DNA of 8,494 nt from Planctomycetota bacterium (lineage in GTDB: Bacteria > Planctomycetota > Phycisphaerae > Phycisphaerales > UBA1924): assembly GCA_023429345.1 (NCBI GenBank), contig JAEYVB010000078.1, positions 1 to 8,494 on the forward strand, in the 5' to 3' direction. A program made the position numbers and the translations under genes. The stretch's first letter is position 1. Every line of letters begins with the position of its first letter. The notes beneath the pieces were generated by a model. That model was not told where the DNA came from, did not search any database, and was given only the letters and a program-made list of their open reading frames with translations. Of this stretch, positions 1 to 7,287 are shown in pieces.

Positions 1-522
1 CTGGGCGAGAAGAGCCGCGAGAAGGCCTTCCAGGACTTCCAGGCCGCCATGCAGGGCGGCGAGCTCGACAAGGCCATGGACGCCACCCTCGCGATGGTCG
101 AGTTCGAGCACCCGGAGGCCATGGGCGCGGTCCAGGCTACCTTCTCTGCGCTCCTGGCGGGCGAGAAGGACTACGACCGCGGCTACGCCTTCGCCCAGAA
201 GGTCATGGACAAGGGCGGCAACGACAACGCCGAGGTGCTGAACGCCCTCGCCTGGACGATCGTCGACCCCGACACGGCGGACGAGATCGAGAAGAAGGAC
301 CTCGACCTGGCGCTTAAGGCCGCGAAGCGCGCCGATGAGCTCACCAAGGGCAAGCAGCCGCACATCATCGATACGCTCGCCAAGGTCCACCACGACAAGG
401 GCGACCTGAAGAAGGCCATCGAGCTCCAGAAGAAGGCCGTTGACCTCAGCGGCGGCACCATGTGGGAAGAGGAGCTCAAGCAGCGCCTCGAGGAGTACGA
501 GGCCGAGGCCGAGAAGAAGTAA
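1..522 (+). CDS. TPR-containing protein, C-terminal part (5' end outside window)
   Basis: The frame is open from base 1 and ends at TAA 520-522, giving 173 residues with no start inside the window; the first internal ATG (49) is unlikely to be the true start because coding continues upstream of it. The protein is acidic and helical. A tetratricopeptide-like helix pair lies at about residues 121-152 (HIIDTLAKVHHDKGDLKKAI, then ELQKKAVDL), preceded by a second helical repeat around NALAWTIVDP and LALKAAKRADELTKGK. It ends in a charged Glu/Lys-rich tail. From memory, planctomycetes encode many proteins with an N-terminal thioredoxin/TlpA-like (redoxin) domain and exactly this type of C-terminal TPR segment, so a periplasmic thiol-disulfide protein is a reasonable guess. 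The redoxin domain itself is not visible here, so only the TPR call is supported. Transcription is closed by the hairpin at 552-579. Confidence 0.8.
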   Translation: MGEKSREKAFQDFQAAMQGGELDKAMDATLAMVEFEHPEAMGAVQATFSALLAGEKDYDRGYAFAQKVMDKGGNDNAEVLNALAWTIVDPDTADEIEKKDLDLALKAAKRADELTKGKQPHIIDTLAKVHHDKGDLKKAIELQKKAVDLSGGTMWEEELKQRLEEYEAEAEKK

Positions 523-551
523 GTCCCGGCTCCCGCAAGTAGATTCCGTCC

Positions 552-579
552 AGAGCCCCGGGCCGTCCCGGGGCTCTTT
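552..579 (+). terminator. Rho-independent terminator after the TPR gene
   Basis: A perfect 11-bp stem (AGAGCCCCGGG at 552-562 with CCCGGGGCTCT at 567-577) closes a 4-nt loop CCGT and runs into TTT. It sits 30 nt after the TAA stop. The T-tract is short, so termination may be partial. Confidence 0.8.
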
Positions 580-627
580 CGCTGGGCGATGACCGCGGGC
601 CGGGTCCCGGCGGTCCCGCCCTCCGGC

Positions 628-633
628 TACCCT
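628..633 (+). promoter_or_regulatory. Candidate -10 box (TACCCT) of a near-leaderless promoter
   Basis: TACCCT matches TANNNT and lies 9 nt before the ATG at 643. No Shine-Dalgarno sequence is seen before that ATG (the preceding bases are TTGCATCCCC). Similar hexamers occupy similar positions before 1659, 4898 and, on the minus strand, 6352. No convincing -35 box is visible. A GC-rich hairpin (591-615) lies just upstream. Confidence 0.4.
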
Positions 634-642
634 TGCATCCCC

Positions 643-1617
<975 letters not shown>

Positions 1618-1646
1618 TCGGTCTCGGATGTTCCCGCTCGCGGTGG

Positions 1647-1652
1647 TACCAT
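1647..1652 (+). promoter_or_regulatory. Candidate leaderless -10 box (TACCAT) of the epimerase gene
   Basis: TACCAT fits TANNNT and is separated from the ATG at 1659 by exactly 6 nt (CCGCGC). There is no Shine-Dalgarno sequence, so an mRNA starting at or next to the ATG is likely. The box lies in the 41-nt gap after the decarboxylase gene, so the epimerase-oxidase pair may have its own promoter. Confidence 0.45.
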
Positions 1653-1658
1653 CCGCGC

Positions 1659-2564
1659 ATGCACATCGCCCTCACCGGCGCCTCGGGCTTCATCGGCTCC
1701 GTCCTCGTCCGCAAGCTCCACGAGGCGGGGCACACGATCACCGCCCTCGTGCGCCAGAGCAGCCGGCGCGACCACATCGCCCCCTTCATCGCCCGATTCG
1801 TCGAGGGCTCCCACGCCGACGAGTCCGCCTGGCCCGCCCTCCTCGACGGCGCTGCCTGCCTCATCCACAACAGCCTCGAATGGGGCCCGCTCGGGTATAG
1901 CGCCGCCTACGACACCCACGCCGAGTCAAACCTCGTCGCCTCCATCCGCCTCCTCCACACCTCCGCGCCCGCTCAGTTCGTCTTCGTCAGCTCCGCCGCC
2001 GTCCACCACGACATCCGCCCGCGCTGGAACGGCCTCATCGACGAGGACCACCCCCTCCGCCCAAACTCCACCTACGGCGCGTACAAGGCCGCCGTCGAGG
2101 CCTTCCTCTGGGCCGACCACTTCCGCAGCGGCCGCCACACCTGCGCCCTCCGCCCCTGCCGCGTCTACGGCCTCGACCCGCGCCTCGAACGCTCCCACGG
2201 CTTCGAGATCCTCCAGAAGCTCGCCCGCGGCGAACCCATCCGCATCCCCGGCGGCGGCAAGTGGGTCCACGTCGAGGATGTCGCCGCGGCGATCGCCGCC
2301 ACGATCGGCAACCCCGCGGCCGCGGGCCGGCCCTTCAACCTCGCCGACTGCTACGCCCGCTGGTCGGATGTGGCGAAGATGGGCGCCGCGGTCCTAGGCG
2401 TGCAGGCCGACATCGAGTTCTCCGGCCCCGAGCAGCCGAAAAACAGTTTCGCCAAGGACGCCGCCCGATCCCTCGGTATCTCCCTCGACCGCGGCCACGA
2501 CGGCATCCGGGAACACCTTAGCGATCTCGCCGCCGCCATGGAGCGCGCGGGGGGCCTGCGGTGA
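1659..2564 (+). CDS. NAD-dependent epimerase/dehydratase (extended SDR)
   Basis: This 301-residue cytosolic oxidoreductase belongs to the extended short-chain dehydrogenase family. The nucleotide-binding motif TGASGFIG is at residues 6-13, right after the first strand, which supports the ATG at 1659. A Ser pair in FVFVSSAAV (111-112) and YGAYK (Y139, K143) supply the catalytic Ser and YxxxK. A late WVHVEDVAAAI segment is the usual substrate-domain contact region. The substrate cannot be read from sequence; relatives act on nucleotide sugars, but many such proteins in operons with oxidoreductases act on other small carbonyl compounds. Its stop TGA (2562-2564) overlaps the GTG start of the flavin oxidase by 4 nt, so the two are very probably cotranscribed and translationally coupled. 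No missing motifs or frame breaks were seen. Confidence 0.85.
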   Translation: MHIALTGASGFIGSVLVRKLHEAGHTITALVRQSSRRDHIAPFIARFVEGSHADESAWPALLDGAACLIHNSLEWGPLGYSAAYDTHAESNLVASIRLLHTSAPAQFVFVSSAAVHHDIRPRWNGLIDEDHPLRPNSTYGAYKAAVEAFLWADHFRSGRHTCALRPCRVYGLDPRLERSHGFEILQKLARGEPIRIPGGGKWVHVEDVAAAIAATIGNPAAAGRPFNLADCYARWSDVAKMGAAVLGVQADIEFSGPEQPKNSFAKDAARSLGISLDRGHDGIREHLSDLAAAMERAGGLR

Positions 2565-3694
2565 CCGCGCCCTACGACGCCGTCGTGATCGGCATCGGCA
2601 CCATGGGCTCATCCGCCGCCATGACTCTCGCCCGCCGCGGCCTGCGTGTGCTCGGGCTTGAACAGCTCGATATCCCCCACACCAGCGGCGCGCACCACGG
2701 CCAGTCGCGGATGTTCCGGATGTCGTACTACGAACATCCGGACTACGTCCCCCTCCTCCGGCGGTCGCTCGACCTCTGGCAGGAGCTCGAAACCCGATCC
2801 GGTGTCGAGCTCCTCTACCTCACGGGCGGTGTGTATCTGGGAAGCCCGGAGGGCGAACTGATCGCCGGGTCTGCGCGGGCAGCGGCCGGGCATGGGCTCG
2901 ACCATGAACTGCTCACCGCCCCCGCGTTGCGCGAGCGGTACCCGCAGTTCGAGCTCCCTGACTCGCACGCGGCCCTGGTCGAGCCGCGGGCCGGGTTCAT
3001 CATCCCCGAGCGAGCGGTCAGTGCAATGGCGGCGCAGGCGCTCGCCGCCGGCGCCGAGCTGCACGCCCGCGAGCCGGTCCTCGTCTGGCGGCGCTCCGGC
3101 GGGCTCTTCGAGATCGACACCCACAAAGGCCGCTACCTCGCCCGGCGTGCCATCATCACCGGCGGCGCCTGGACGACGCGCATCATCACCGACCTCGGCA
3201 TCCCCCTTGCCGTCACCCGCCAGGTCCTGGGCTGGATATGGCCGCGAGAGCACGCCCGCTTCTCCCTGGGCCGTTTCCCTTGCTGGGCCGCCGAGCTGCC
3301 GGACAGCTCCATCCACTACGGATTCCCGATGCTGCCGTGGCACCCGGGATTGAAAGTCGCTCTCCATCGCCGCGGCCAACCGGCGGATCCCGACGTCATC
3401 GACCGTTCGATCTCGGCCGCTGATGAGGCCGAGTTCCGATCCGGGCTCGTCCACCTGCGCGATGCGGACGGACCCATTCTTTCAGGCGCGGTCTGCACCT
3501 ATACCAACTCTCCGGATTCGCATTTCATCGTCGGCCGCCACCCGCACGATTCCGCGGTCACCATCGCCTGCGGCTTCAGCGGTCATGGCTTCAAGTTCGC
3601 GCCGGTGATCGGGGAGATCGTCGCCGACCTTGCTCTGCACGGGCGCTCGGACCTGCCAGCGGCGTTCCTGGGCCTCTCGCGCTTCAGGCCATAG
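2561..3694 (+). CDS. FAD-dependent amine oxidase, N-methyltryptophan/sarcosine oxidase (SolA/MSOX) family
   Basis: This 377-residue flavoprotein of the DAO superfamily is predicted to oxidise a secondary or N-methyl amino acid to an imine with release of hydrogen peroxide. The dinucleotide-binding motif GIGTMG is at residues 11-16 with E34 ending the second strand. HGQSRMFR (46-53) matches the conserved HGxxR..R loop. K265 in LKVALH corresponds to the Lys that activates oxygen in monomeric sarcosine oxidase, and H269 follows. C312 in AVCTYTNSPDSHFIVG is at the position of the covalent FAD attachment Cys (Cys315 in MSOX). GFSGHGFKF (338-346) closes the flavin site. All key residues are present and the length is typical for the family. 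The GTG start overlaps the epimerase stop (GTGA) and no other start fits the GIGTMG distance. Sarcosine, N-methyltryptophan or another amine are all possible substrates. Confidence 0.88.
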   Translation: MTAPYDAVVIGIGTMGSSAAMTLARRGLRVLGLEQLDIPHTSGAHHGQSRMFRMSYYEHPDYVPLLRRSLDLWQELETRSGVELLYLTGGVYLGSPEGELIAGSARAAAGHGLDHELLTAPALRERYPQFELPDSHAALVEPRAGFIIPERAVSAMAAQALAAGAELHAREPVLVWRRSGGLFEIDTHKGRYLARRAIITGGAWTTRIITDLGIPLAVTRQVLGWIWPREHARFSLGRFPCWAAELPDSSIHYGFPMLPWHPGLKVALHRRGQPADPDVIDRSISAADEAEFRSGLVHLRDADGPILSGAVCTYTNSPDSHFIVGRHPHDSAVTIACGFSGHGFKFAPVIGEIVADLALHGRSDLPAAFLGLSRFRP

Positions 3695-3791
3695 TCCCAG
3701 CCCTGCCCCCGGGCACTTGTTGGTCCCGCAAGCTCGTACCAGCACACAGCTCCAATGGCCCCGCCGAGCCGCCGCCTTCGTTCCGGAACGG

Positions 3792-4878
3792 CTACGGCGC
3801 CCGCCGCAGCACCGTGTAGTGCGTGAATAACTCCCCCAGCAACTTCTCCTTGCCCTTGCCCTGATCGCTCCCCACGGCGACAAAGACCTCCGCCATCTTG
3901 TCGTGGTCCGGCTCGTCGAACGCCAGCACCTCGAAGCCCAGCTTCTCCGCCAGCGACCGCTCGAAGGGGAAGAGCCCGTCGGCGTGCGGCAGATAGGGCT
4001 GGTCCGGCGGGTTCTGCTTCGGGCTGATGTTGTAGACCAGGAAGAGCCCGCCCGGGTTCAAGGCCTCGTGCACCGCCCGCAGGAACGCCTCATCCCCGAC
4101 GCCCAGGTCCACCAGCATCCGCGGATCCGCCTCGCGCGCGGGGTGGATGTACCCCCTCTTCAGCGTGTTCTTCGACAGGATCACGTCGTACCCGCCCCCG
4201 ACCGCCGCCTTTATGGCCTCATCCGCGGGGCCAGCGCCCGTGGTGCAGCGTCAGCGTCCCCGTGTTCCCCTGCCGCGACTTCATCTCCCCGGTATCCCCC
4301 GGCCACGAGTACAGCGCCGCCAGCGTCGGCTCCACATCCACGCCGTGCACATCCGCCCCCATCAGCGCGAACATCCGCTCCTGGCCGATCATCCCGTACC
4401 CGAAATCCAGCACCCGCTTCCCCGCCAGCGAATCCACGCCGTGCTTCGCCAGGATGTCCAGCGGCCGCGCGTAGATCATCGGCGAGCCGTACCCGGTCGT
4501 GTAATAGAAGCTCGACCCGTACTCCCGCGGCCGCAGGCGCGCCTGCTGGTCCTCCGGCAGTTTCGCCGCCTGCTCCTCGGTGAAGGCGTCCCTGGATGCG
4601 GGGTCGCGCAGGATTGTCCTTGGCTCGATCTCCGGGAGCTCAACTGCCTTCGCCAGAAACGCCCGCGCCAGATCGCTCTCGACAACGGCCGCGACCGCCT
4701 CCGCCTGCCGGACCAGCAGCGGGACAAAGAGCGGCCGCTCGGCCGGCGCCTGCGGGGCCGCAGCGCTCGGCGCAGCGGCCGGGCCCGGAGCCGCCTCCTG
4801 CCCCGCCACCATCCCGCATGCGAGCAACCACACCGCCCCGCTCATTCGCGCAGTCTGCACAGCCTTCGCCATCCGCAT
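3792..4878 (-). pseudogene. Exported class I SAM-methyltransferase-like protein, frameshifted
   Basis: Read leftward from ATG 4878, one frame gives 219 residues and stops at 4219. The rest of the same protein continues in the next frame (GRWPADEAIK, then YDVILSKNTLKRGYIHP) to the stop at 3792-3794. Removing one C from the C4 run at 4227-4230 (minus strand) restores a 361-residue protein. Residues 1-27 look like an export signal: basic start, short hydrophobic core, then WLLACG, a possible lipobox with C21. A Pro/Ala linker follows. The SAM-binding motif I is VLDFGYGMIG (156-165) and the acidic end of the second strand is GVDVE (179-183). After the shift, LNPGGLFLVYNIS resembles the late strand of the Rossmann methyltransferase fold. 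GGAGG-type Shine-Dalgarno sequence lies 10 nt before ATG 4878. Substrate unknown. Neither half alone is a full methyltransferase; a sequencing error in the run is as likely as true decay. An automatic pipeline may list two CDSs (3792-4184 and 4219-4878). Confidence 0.75.
4227..4230 (-). other. Frameshift site: G4/C4 run with one extra base
   Basis: On the coding (minus) strand the reading TGG CCC CGC GGA TGA stops at 4219. Deleting one C gives TGG CCC GCG GAT GAG and joins both halves of the methyltransferase-like protein without further stops. The change is therefore a +1 insertion, located to this run to within a few bases. Confidence 0.75.
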
Positions 4879-4885
4879 CCTTTCC

Positions 4886-4891
4886 TATCCT
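4886..4891 (+). promoter_or_regulatory. Candidate leaderless -10 box (TATCCT) of thpR
   Basis: TATCCT is followed by exactly 6 nt (CCCCGC) and then the GTG start at 4898. No Shine-Dalgarno sequence precedes that GTG. On the opposite strand the overlapping bases 4889-4893 read GGAGG and form the ribosome binding site of the divergent methyltransferase-like gene. Confidence 0.45.
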
Positions 4892-4897
4892 CCCCGC

Positions 4898-5461
4898 GTG
4901 GGAGAGGGTAACCCCAACATCCGGCTGTTCGTCGGCATCCAGCCGCCCGAGGACCTCCGGCGTGCATACCTGGATGCGCTCGACGCCCTCGATCCGCCGC
5001 CCGATCCCCGTCGCCGCGATATCCCGCCCGAGCACGTCCACATGACGCTCCAGTTCATCGGGGGCATCCCCGAGCGGGAGGTGGACGCCACCATCGAATC
5101 CGTCGAGCGATCCGCGGCCGGCCTCCCGCCGTTTGCCCTCACCCCCCTGCAACTGGTCAACTTTCCCGAACGCGGCGCCCCCCGGCTGATCGCCCTCGAG
5201 TTCGACGCCCCGCCGACCCTCATGGAGGTCCGCCGCCGTCTTGTGCAGCGGCTCGCCCGCCGTCCTCGCCGCGAGAACCCCGAGCGGTTCACCCCACACA
5301 TGACGCTCGCCCGCTTCAAGCCCGATGCCCGACCGACGCGGATCAGGCAATCTGTCTCTCTCCCCGTCTTCGAAGTGGACAAAATCATCCTCTTTCGGAG
5401 CCACCTGAAGCCGACCGGCGCGGTCTACACCCGCCAATCGGCCGCGGCACTCCGGGGCTGA
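4898..5461 (+). CDS. thpR: RNA 2',3'-cyclic phosphodiesterase (ThpR/LigT, 2H family)
   Basis: This 187-residue cytosolic 2H phosphoesterase is expected to hydrolyse 2',3'-cyclic phosphate ends of RNA to 2'-phosphates; some relatives also ligate tRNA halves in vitro. Both catalytic H-x-T-L motifs are present: HMTL at residues 48-51 (in EHVHMTLQFIGG) and HMTL at 134-137 (in RFTPHMTLARFK). The family's N-terminal strand is RLFVGIQPPEDL, followed by an HV.MTLQF block. The tail LFRSHLKPTGAVYT matches the typical end (F.S.L.P.G..Y). I chose GTG 4898 because the family's first strand begins eight residues later, the length then equals the usual 180-190, and TATCCT sits 6 nt upstream; the frame stays open back to 4580, but that part is antisense to the methyltransferase-like gene. 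The gene is divergent from that gene (19 nt) and convergent with the LysR gene, the two stops touching. Confidence 0.93.
   Translation: MGEGNPNIRLFVGIQPPEDLRRAYLDALDALDPPPDPRRRDIPPEHVHMTLQFIGGIPEREVDATIESVERSAAGLPPFALTPLQLVNFPERGAPRLIALEFDAPPTLMEVRRRLVQRLARRPRRENPERFTPHMTLARFKPDARPTRIRQSVSLPVFEVDKIILFRSHLKPTGAVYTRQSAAALRG
4905..4910 (-). promoter_or_regulatory. Candidate -10 box (TACCCT, minus strand) of the methyltransferase-like gene
   Basis: The minus strand reads TACCCT from 4910 to 4905, inside codons 3-5 of thpR. A transcript starting 6 nt on, near 4898, would carry a leader of about 20 nt that contains GGAGG (4893-4889), 10 nt before ATG 4878. The position is inferred by analogy with the neighbouring boxes. 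Confidence 0.3.
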
Positions 5462-6352
5462 TCACGCCCGCTTCGCCCGAGCGGCCAGCTGCCTTTCAAA
5501 CTCCGCCGTCGCCGAGCTCGGCACCCGGTCCGCCCGCCGCACGATCGCCAGCCGCCTCGAAAGCTTGCTCTCTTTGCACGTCAGCCCCTCGCCCGAGCCC
5601 AGGGCGAACCTGCTCACGAACCCGACGCCGATCCCGGCCGCGACCATCTGCTTTATGGACTCGATGGACCGCAGCTCCATCACGACGTTCAGCGTGACCC
5701 CCGCGGCCGCGGAGGCCTGGTCGATAACCGCCCGCACCGCCGACCCCGCCTCGAACCCGACCATGGCCTCCCCCGCGAGGTCCTGCCAGCGGAAGCTCTT
5801 CCGTCCGGCGAGCGGGTGCTTCGGGGGAACGATCAAACGGAGCTCATCCTCCACAAAGGGCACCGCCAGCAGGTCCTGCTTCCCTCCGCTCGCGCTGTGC
5901 GGTAGAGCCAGGGTCACGATCCCGAGATCGAGCTCGCCGCTGAGGACGGAAGCGGCAATGGCCATGGACCCTGATTCTCGGACGTAGAAGCGTAAACCGG
6001 GATGTTTTCGTCTGATTTCTGAGACAACGGGCGGGAGGAGGTACGTCGTGGCGGTCGCCCCGCCCCCTATCCGGATCGAACCAGACTCGAGCCCAACTAA
6101 CTGCCTCACGGCAACAACGCCGGACTCCACCCGCCGCAGGGCATCCTCGGCGTGCACGAGAAAGACCCGCCCGGCCTCGGTCAGCTCAACACCCTTGCCT
6201 GTCCGGTGGAGGAGCTCCGCGCCGACCTCTTGTTCGAGCTTCTTGACGACGGCCGAGAGCGCCGGTTGCGAGAGTCCCAGGGTGCGGGCGGCGCGCGTCA
6301 TGTGCCCCGTCGAGGCGATCGTCCGGAAGTAACGGAGGGGTGTCAGCTCCAC
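5462..6352 (-). CDS. LysR-family transcriptional regulator
   Basis: This 296-residue regulator has the usual LysR layout. The N-terminal winged helix-turn-helix spans about residues 3-61: LRYFRTIASTGHMTRAARTL, then GLSQPALSAVVKKLEQEVG, LLHRTGKGVELTEAG. The linker helix covers about 62-90, and the two-lobed effector-binding domain starts at SIRIGGGAT (about 92) and runs to the end. GTG 6352 is the start because the HTH begins immediately after it and the total length is typical; the frame is open to 7279, but that extension runs antisense through the first sorting-tail gene and its terminator. TATCGT lies 6 nt upstream of the GTG. The effector cannot be inferred. Because LysR proteins often control a divergent neighbour, the gene at 6560 is a candidate target; autoregulation is also possible. 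Confidence 0.93.
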   Translation of the reverse strand: MELTPLRYFRTIASTGHMTRAARTLGLSQPALSAVVKKLEQEVGAELLHRTGKGVELTEAGRVFLVHAEDALRRVESGVVAVRQLVGLESGSIRIGGGATATTYLLPPVVSEIRRKHPGLRFYVRESGSMAIAASVLSGELDLGIVTLALPHSASGGKQDLLAVPFVEDELRLIVPPKHPLAGRKSFRWQDLAGEAMVGFEAGSAVRAVIDQASAAAGVTLNVVMELRSIESIKQMVAAGIGVGFVSRFALGSGEGLTCKESKLSRRLAIVRRADRVPSSATAEFERQLAARAKRA

Positions 6353-6358
6353 AGCGCC

Positions 6359-6364
6359 ACGATA
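6359..6364 (-). promoter_or_regulatory. Candidate leaderless -10 box (TATCGT) of the LysR gene
   Basis: Reading the minus strand, TATCGT (6364-6359) is followed by exactly 6 nt (GGCGCT) and the GTG start at 6352. No Shine-Dalgarno sequence is present. The spacing is identical to that before 1659 and 4898. Confidence 0.45.
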
Positions 6365-6388
6365 CTCGGACCTGGCGTAGCCATGACG

Positions 6389-6407
6389 ACGATCAATCGC
6401 ACGATCA
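6389..6407. repeat. Short direct repeat ACGATCA x2, possible operator
   Basis: ACGATCA occurs at 6389-6395 and 6401-6407, 12 nt apart, and the first copy overlaps the dyad CGAT-CA-ATCG (6390-6399). The site lies in the 207-nt region between the divergent LysR gene and the sorting-tail gene, 37-55 nt upstream of the regulator's start codon. It is a candidate regulator-binding site; the repeat is short enough to be chance. Confidence 0.25.
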
Positions 6408-6452
6408 GGAGGTCCAAATAACAGGAATCTGCGCGCCGTATGACCCCGGGCG

Positions 6453-6484
6453 ATTGCTTCGGCAAATCTTGCGGGTAAAACTCT
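6453..6484 (+). promoter_or_regulatory. Promoter of the first sorting-tail gene
   Basis: ATTGC (6453-6457) and GGGTAAAACTCT (6473-6484) match, at nearly the same spacing, the block before the paralogue (ATTGC at 7288, GGGTTAGACTCT at 7307-7318). It can be read as a sigma-70-type promoter: TTGCTT (6454-6459), 16 nt, TAAAAC (6476-6481). The predicted leader is about 70 nt. Confidence 0.45.
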
Positions 6485-6491
6485 TCTCACG

Positions 6492-6527
6492 CACGGGTTG
6501 GGTCCGGGAGAAGACCCGACAGCCGTG
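6492..6527 (+). promoter_or_regulatory. Hairpin in the 5' leader of the first sorting-tail gene
   Basis: CACGG (6492-6496) pairs with CCGTG (6523-6527), and GTTGGGTC (6497-6504) pairs with GACCCGAC (6513-6520), with one G-U pair, a 2-nt bulge and an 8-nt loop. It would lie close to the 5' end of the transcript and leaves the ribosome binding site (AGAAGG, 6545-6550) free. A role in mRNA stability or regulation is possible; no riboswitch class is recognised. Confidence 0.4.
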
Positions 6528-6559
6528 TCCGAAACGAGTAAGAGAGAAGGAAAAACGAG

Positions 6560-7201
6560 ATGAAGATGTTTGCGCTCGCGGGCGTTCTTTGCGCCTCCAC
6601 TATGGCTGTCGCCAGCCCCACGTTGCAGTTGGACCTCAACGGGTTCACTGCGCAGGCAACGGACGGGCTCAACCCGACGCCGTTCGGCGGCATCACCCAC
6701 ACCGGCTCTGTGGCCCTTTCGCTGGGCTCCGGCAACCTCCAGGGCGTTGCCATCTCGGCCGGCCCCGCGTTGCCCTTCATCGACCAGGGCTTCATCGGCT
6801 CGCTGACCGGTCTTTCCGGCCAGATCAACATGGTCAACGGCCTGGTCACCGGCGGCAGCATCACCGTCACCGTCAACGGCGGCGCGGACAGCTACACCAC
6901 CAACATCGCCGCGGTCGGCAACGTCAGCAACTACATCGGCGGCGGGTTCAAGGTCGAAGGCCTGACCTTCGGCGGCGGGTTCAGCGACAACTCCTTCAGC
7001 AACGTCGATGTGACGCCCTGGAGCCTCGGCGCCCTCGCCGGCTCCTTCCTCCAGTTCAACTTCAACCCCACGGCGAACGGCTCGGCCACGGCCGACATGG
7101 ACCTGTTCGTCCAGGTCGTCCCCCTGCCCCCGGCCGCGCTGTCGGGCCTCGGCACTCTGGCCGGCGTCTTTATGGTCGCCCGGCTGCGTCGCCGCAGCTA
7201 A
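6560..7201 (+). CDS. Secreted protein with VPLPP-type PEP-CTERM-like sorting tail (copy 1)
   Basis: This 213-residue protein starts with a signal peptide (MKMFALAGVLCASTMAVAS, cleavage around residue 18-20). The body is rich in Gly, Asn, Thr and Ser and looks like a beta-sandwich: FGGITHTGSV, VNGLVTGGSITVTVNG, SNYIGGGF, GSFLQFNFNPTANG, ADMDLFVQ. The tail VPLPPAA (187-193), about 14 hydrophobic residues and RLRRR form a tripartite sorting signal of the PEP-CTERM kind, close to the VPLPA-CTERM variant, which implies processing by an exosortase and surface or extracellular-matrix delivery. The exosortase is not in this window. The ATG is preceded by AGAAGG at 6545-6550 (9-nt spacing). The next gene encodes a paralogue of identical length. 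The function of the body is unknown; no enzymatic motif is visible. Confidence 0.88.
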   Translation: MKMFALAGVLCASTMAVASPTLQLDLNGFTAQATDGLNPTPFGGITHTGSVALSLGSGNLQGVAISAGPALPFIDQGFIGSLTGLSGQINMVNGLVTGGSITVTVNGGADSYTTNIAAVGNVSNYIGGGFKVEGLTFGGGFSDNSFSNVDVTPWSLGALAGSFLQFNFNPTANGSATADMDLFVQVVPLPPAALSGLGTLAGVFMVARLRRRS

Positions 7202-7232
7202 CCCCCCTCGCAGGGCCAGATTTTGAAGTCTT

Positions 7233-7266
7233 AATCCGGCTGGACGACCGTTCAGCCGGATTTTTA
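7233..7266 (+). terminator. Rho-independent terminator between the two paralogues
   Basis: A perfect 10-bp stem (AATCCGGCTG at 7233-7242 with CAGCCGGATT at 7253-7262) closes a 10-nt loop and is followed by a T-rich tract (7261-7266). It lies 31 nt after the stop of copy 1 and just before the promoter of copy 2, so the paralogues are mainly separate transcripts. Confidence 0.85.
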
Positions 7267-7287
7267 TCAAAAAAGTCAAGCTGGGCT

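Noticed and set aside
591..615. GC-rich hairpin (GACCGC/GCGGTC with inner GGG/CCC) just before the decarboxylase gene.
   Set aside because: It has no T-tract, a terminator already lies 12 nt upstream, and such dyads arise easily at this GC content; a regulatory role is not supported.
3779..3790. Perfect 12-bp palindrome CGTTCCGGAACG between the convergent oxidase and methyltransferase-like genes.
   Set aside because: There is no loop or T-run for a terminator, and no second copy that would point to a binding site. The rest of the 97-nt gap shows nothing recognisable.
4580..4897. A 106-residue N-terminal extension of thpR.
   Set aside because: It is antisense to the methyltransferase-like gene and Arg/Ser/Ala-rich; the 2H family begins with the RLFVGIQPP strand just after GTG 4898.
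6353..7279. A long N-terminal extension of the LysR gene (the minus frame is open for 605 codons from 7279).
   Set aside because: The extension is antisense to the first sorting-tail gene and its terminator, is low-complexity, and LysR proteins begin at the helix-turn-helix, which starts right after GTG 6352.
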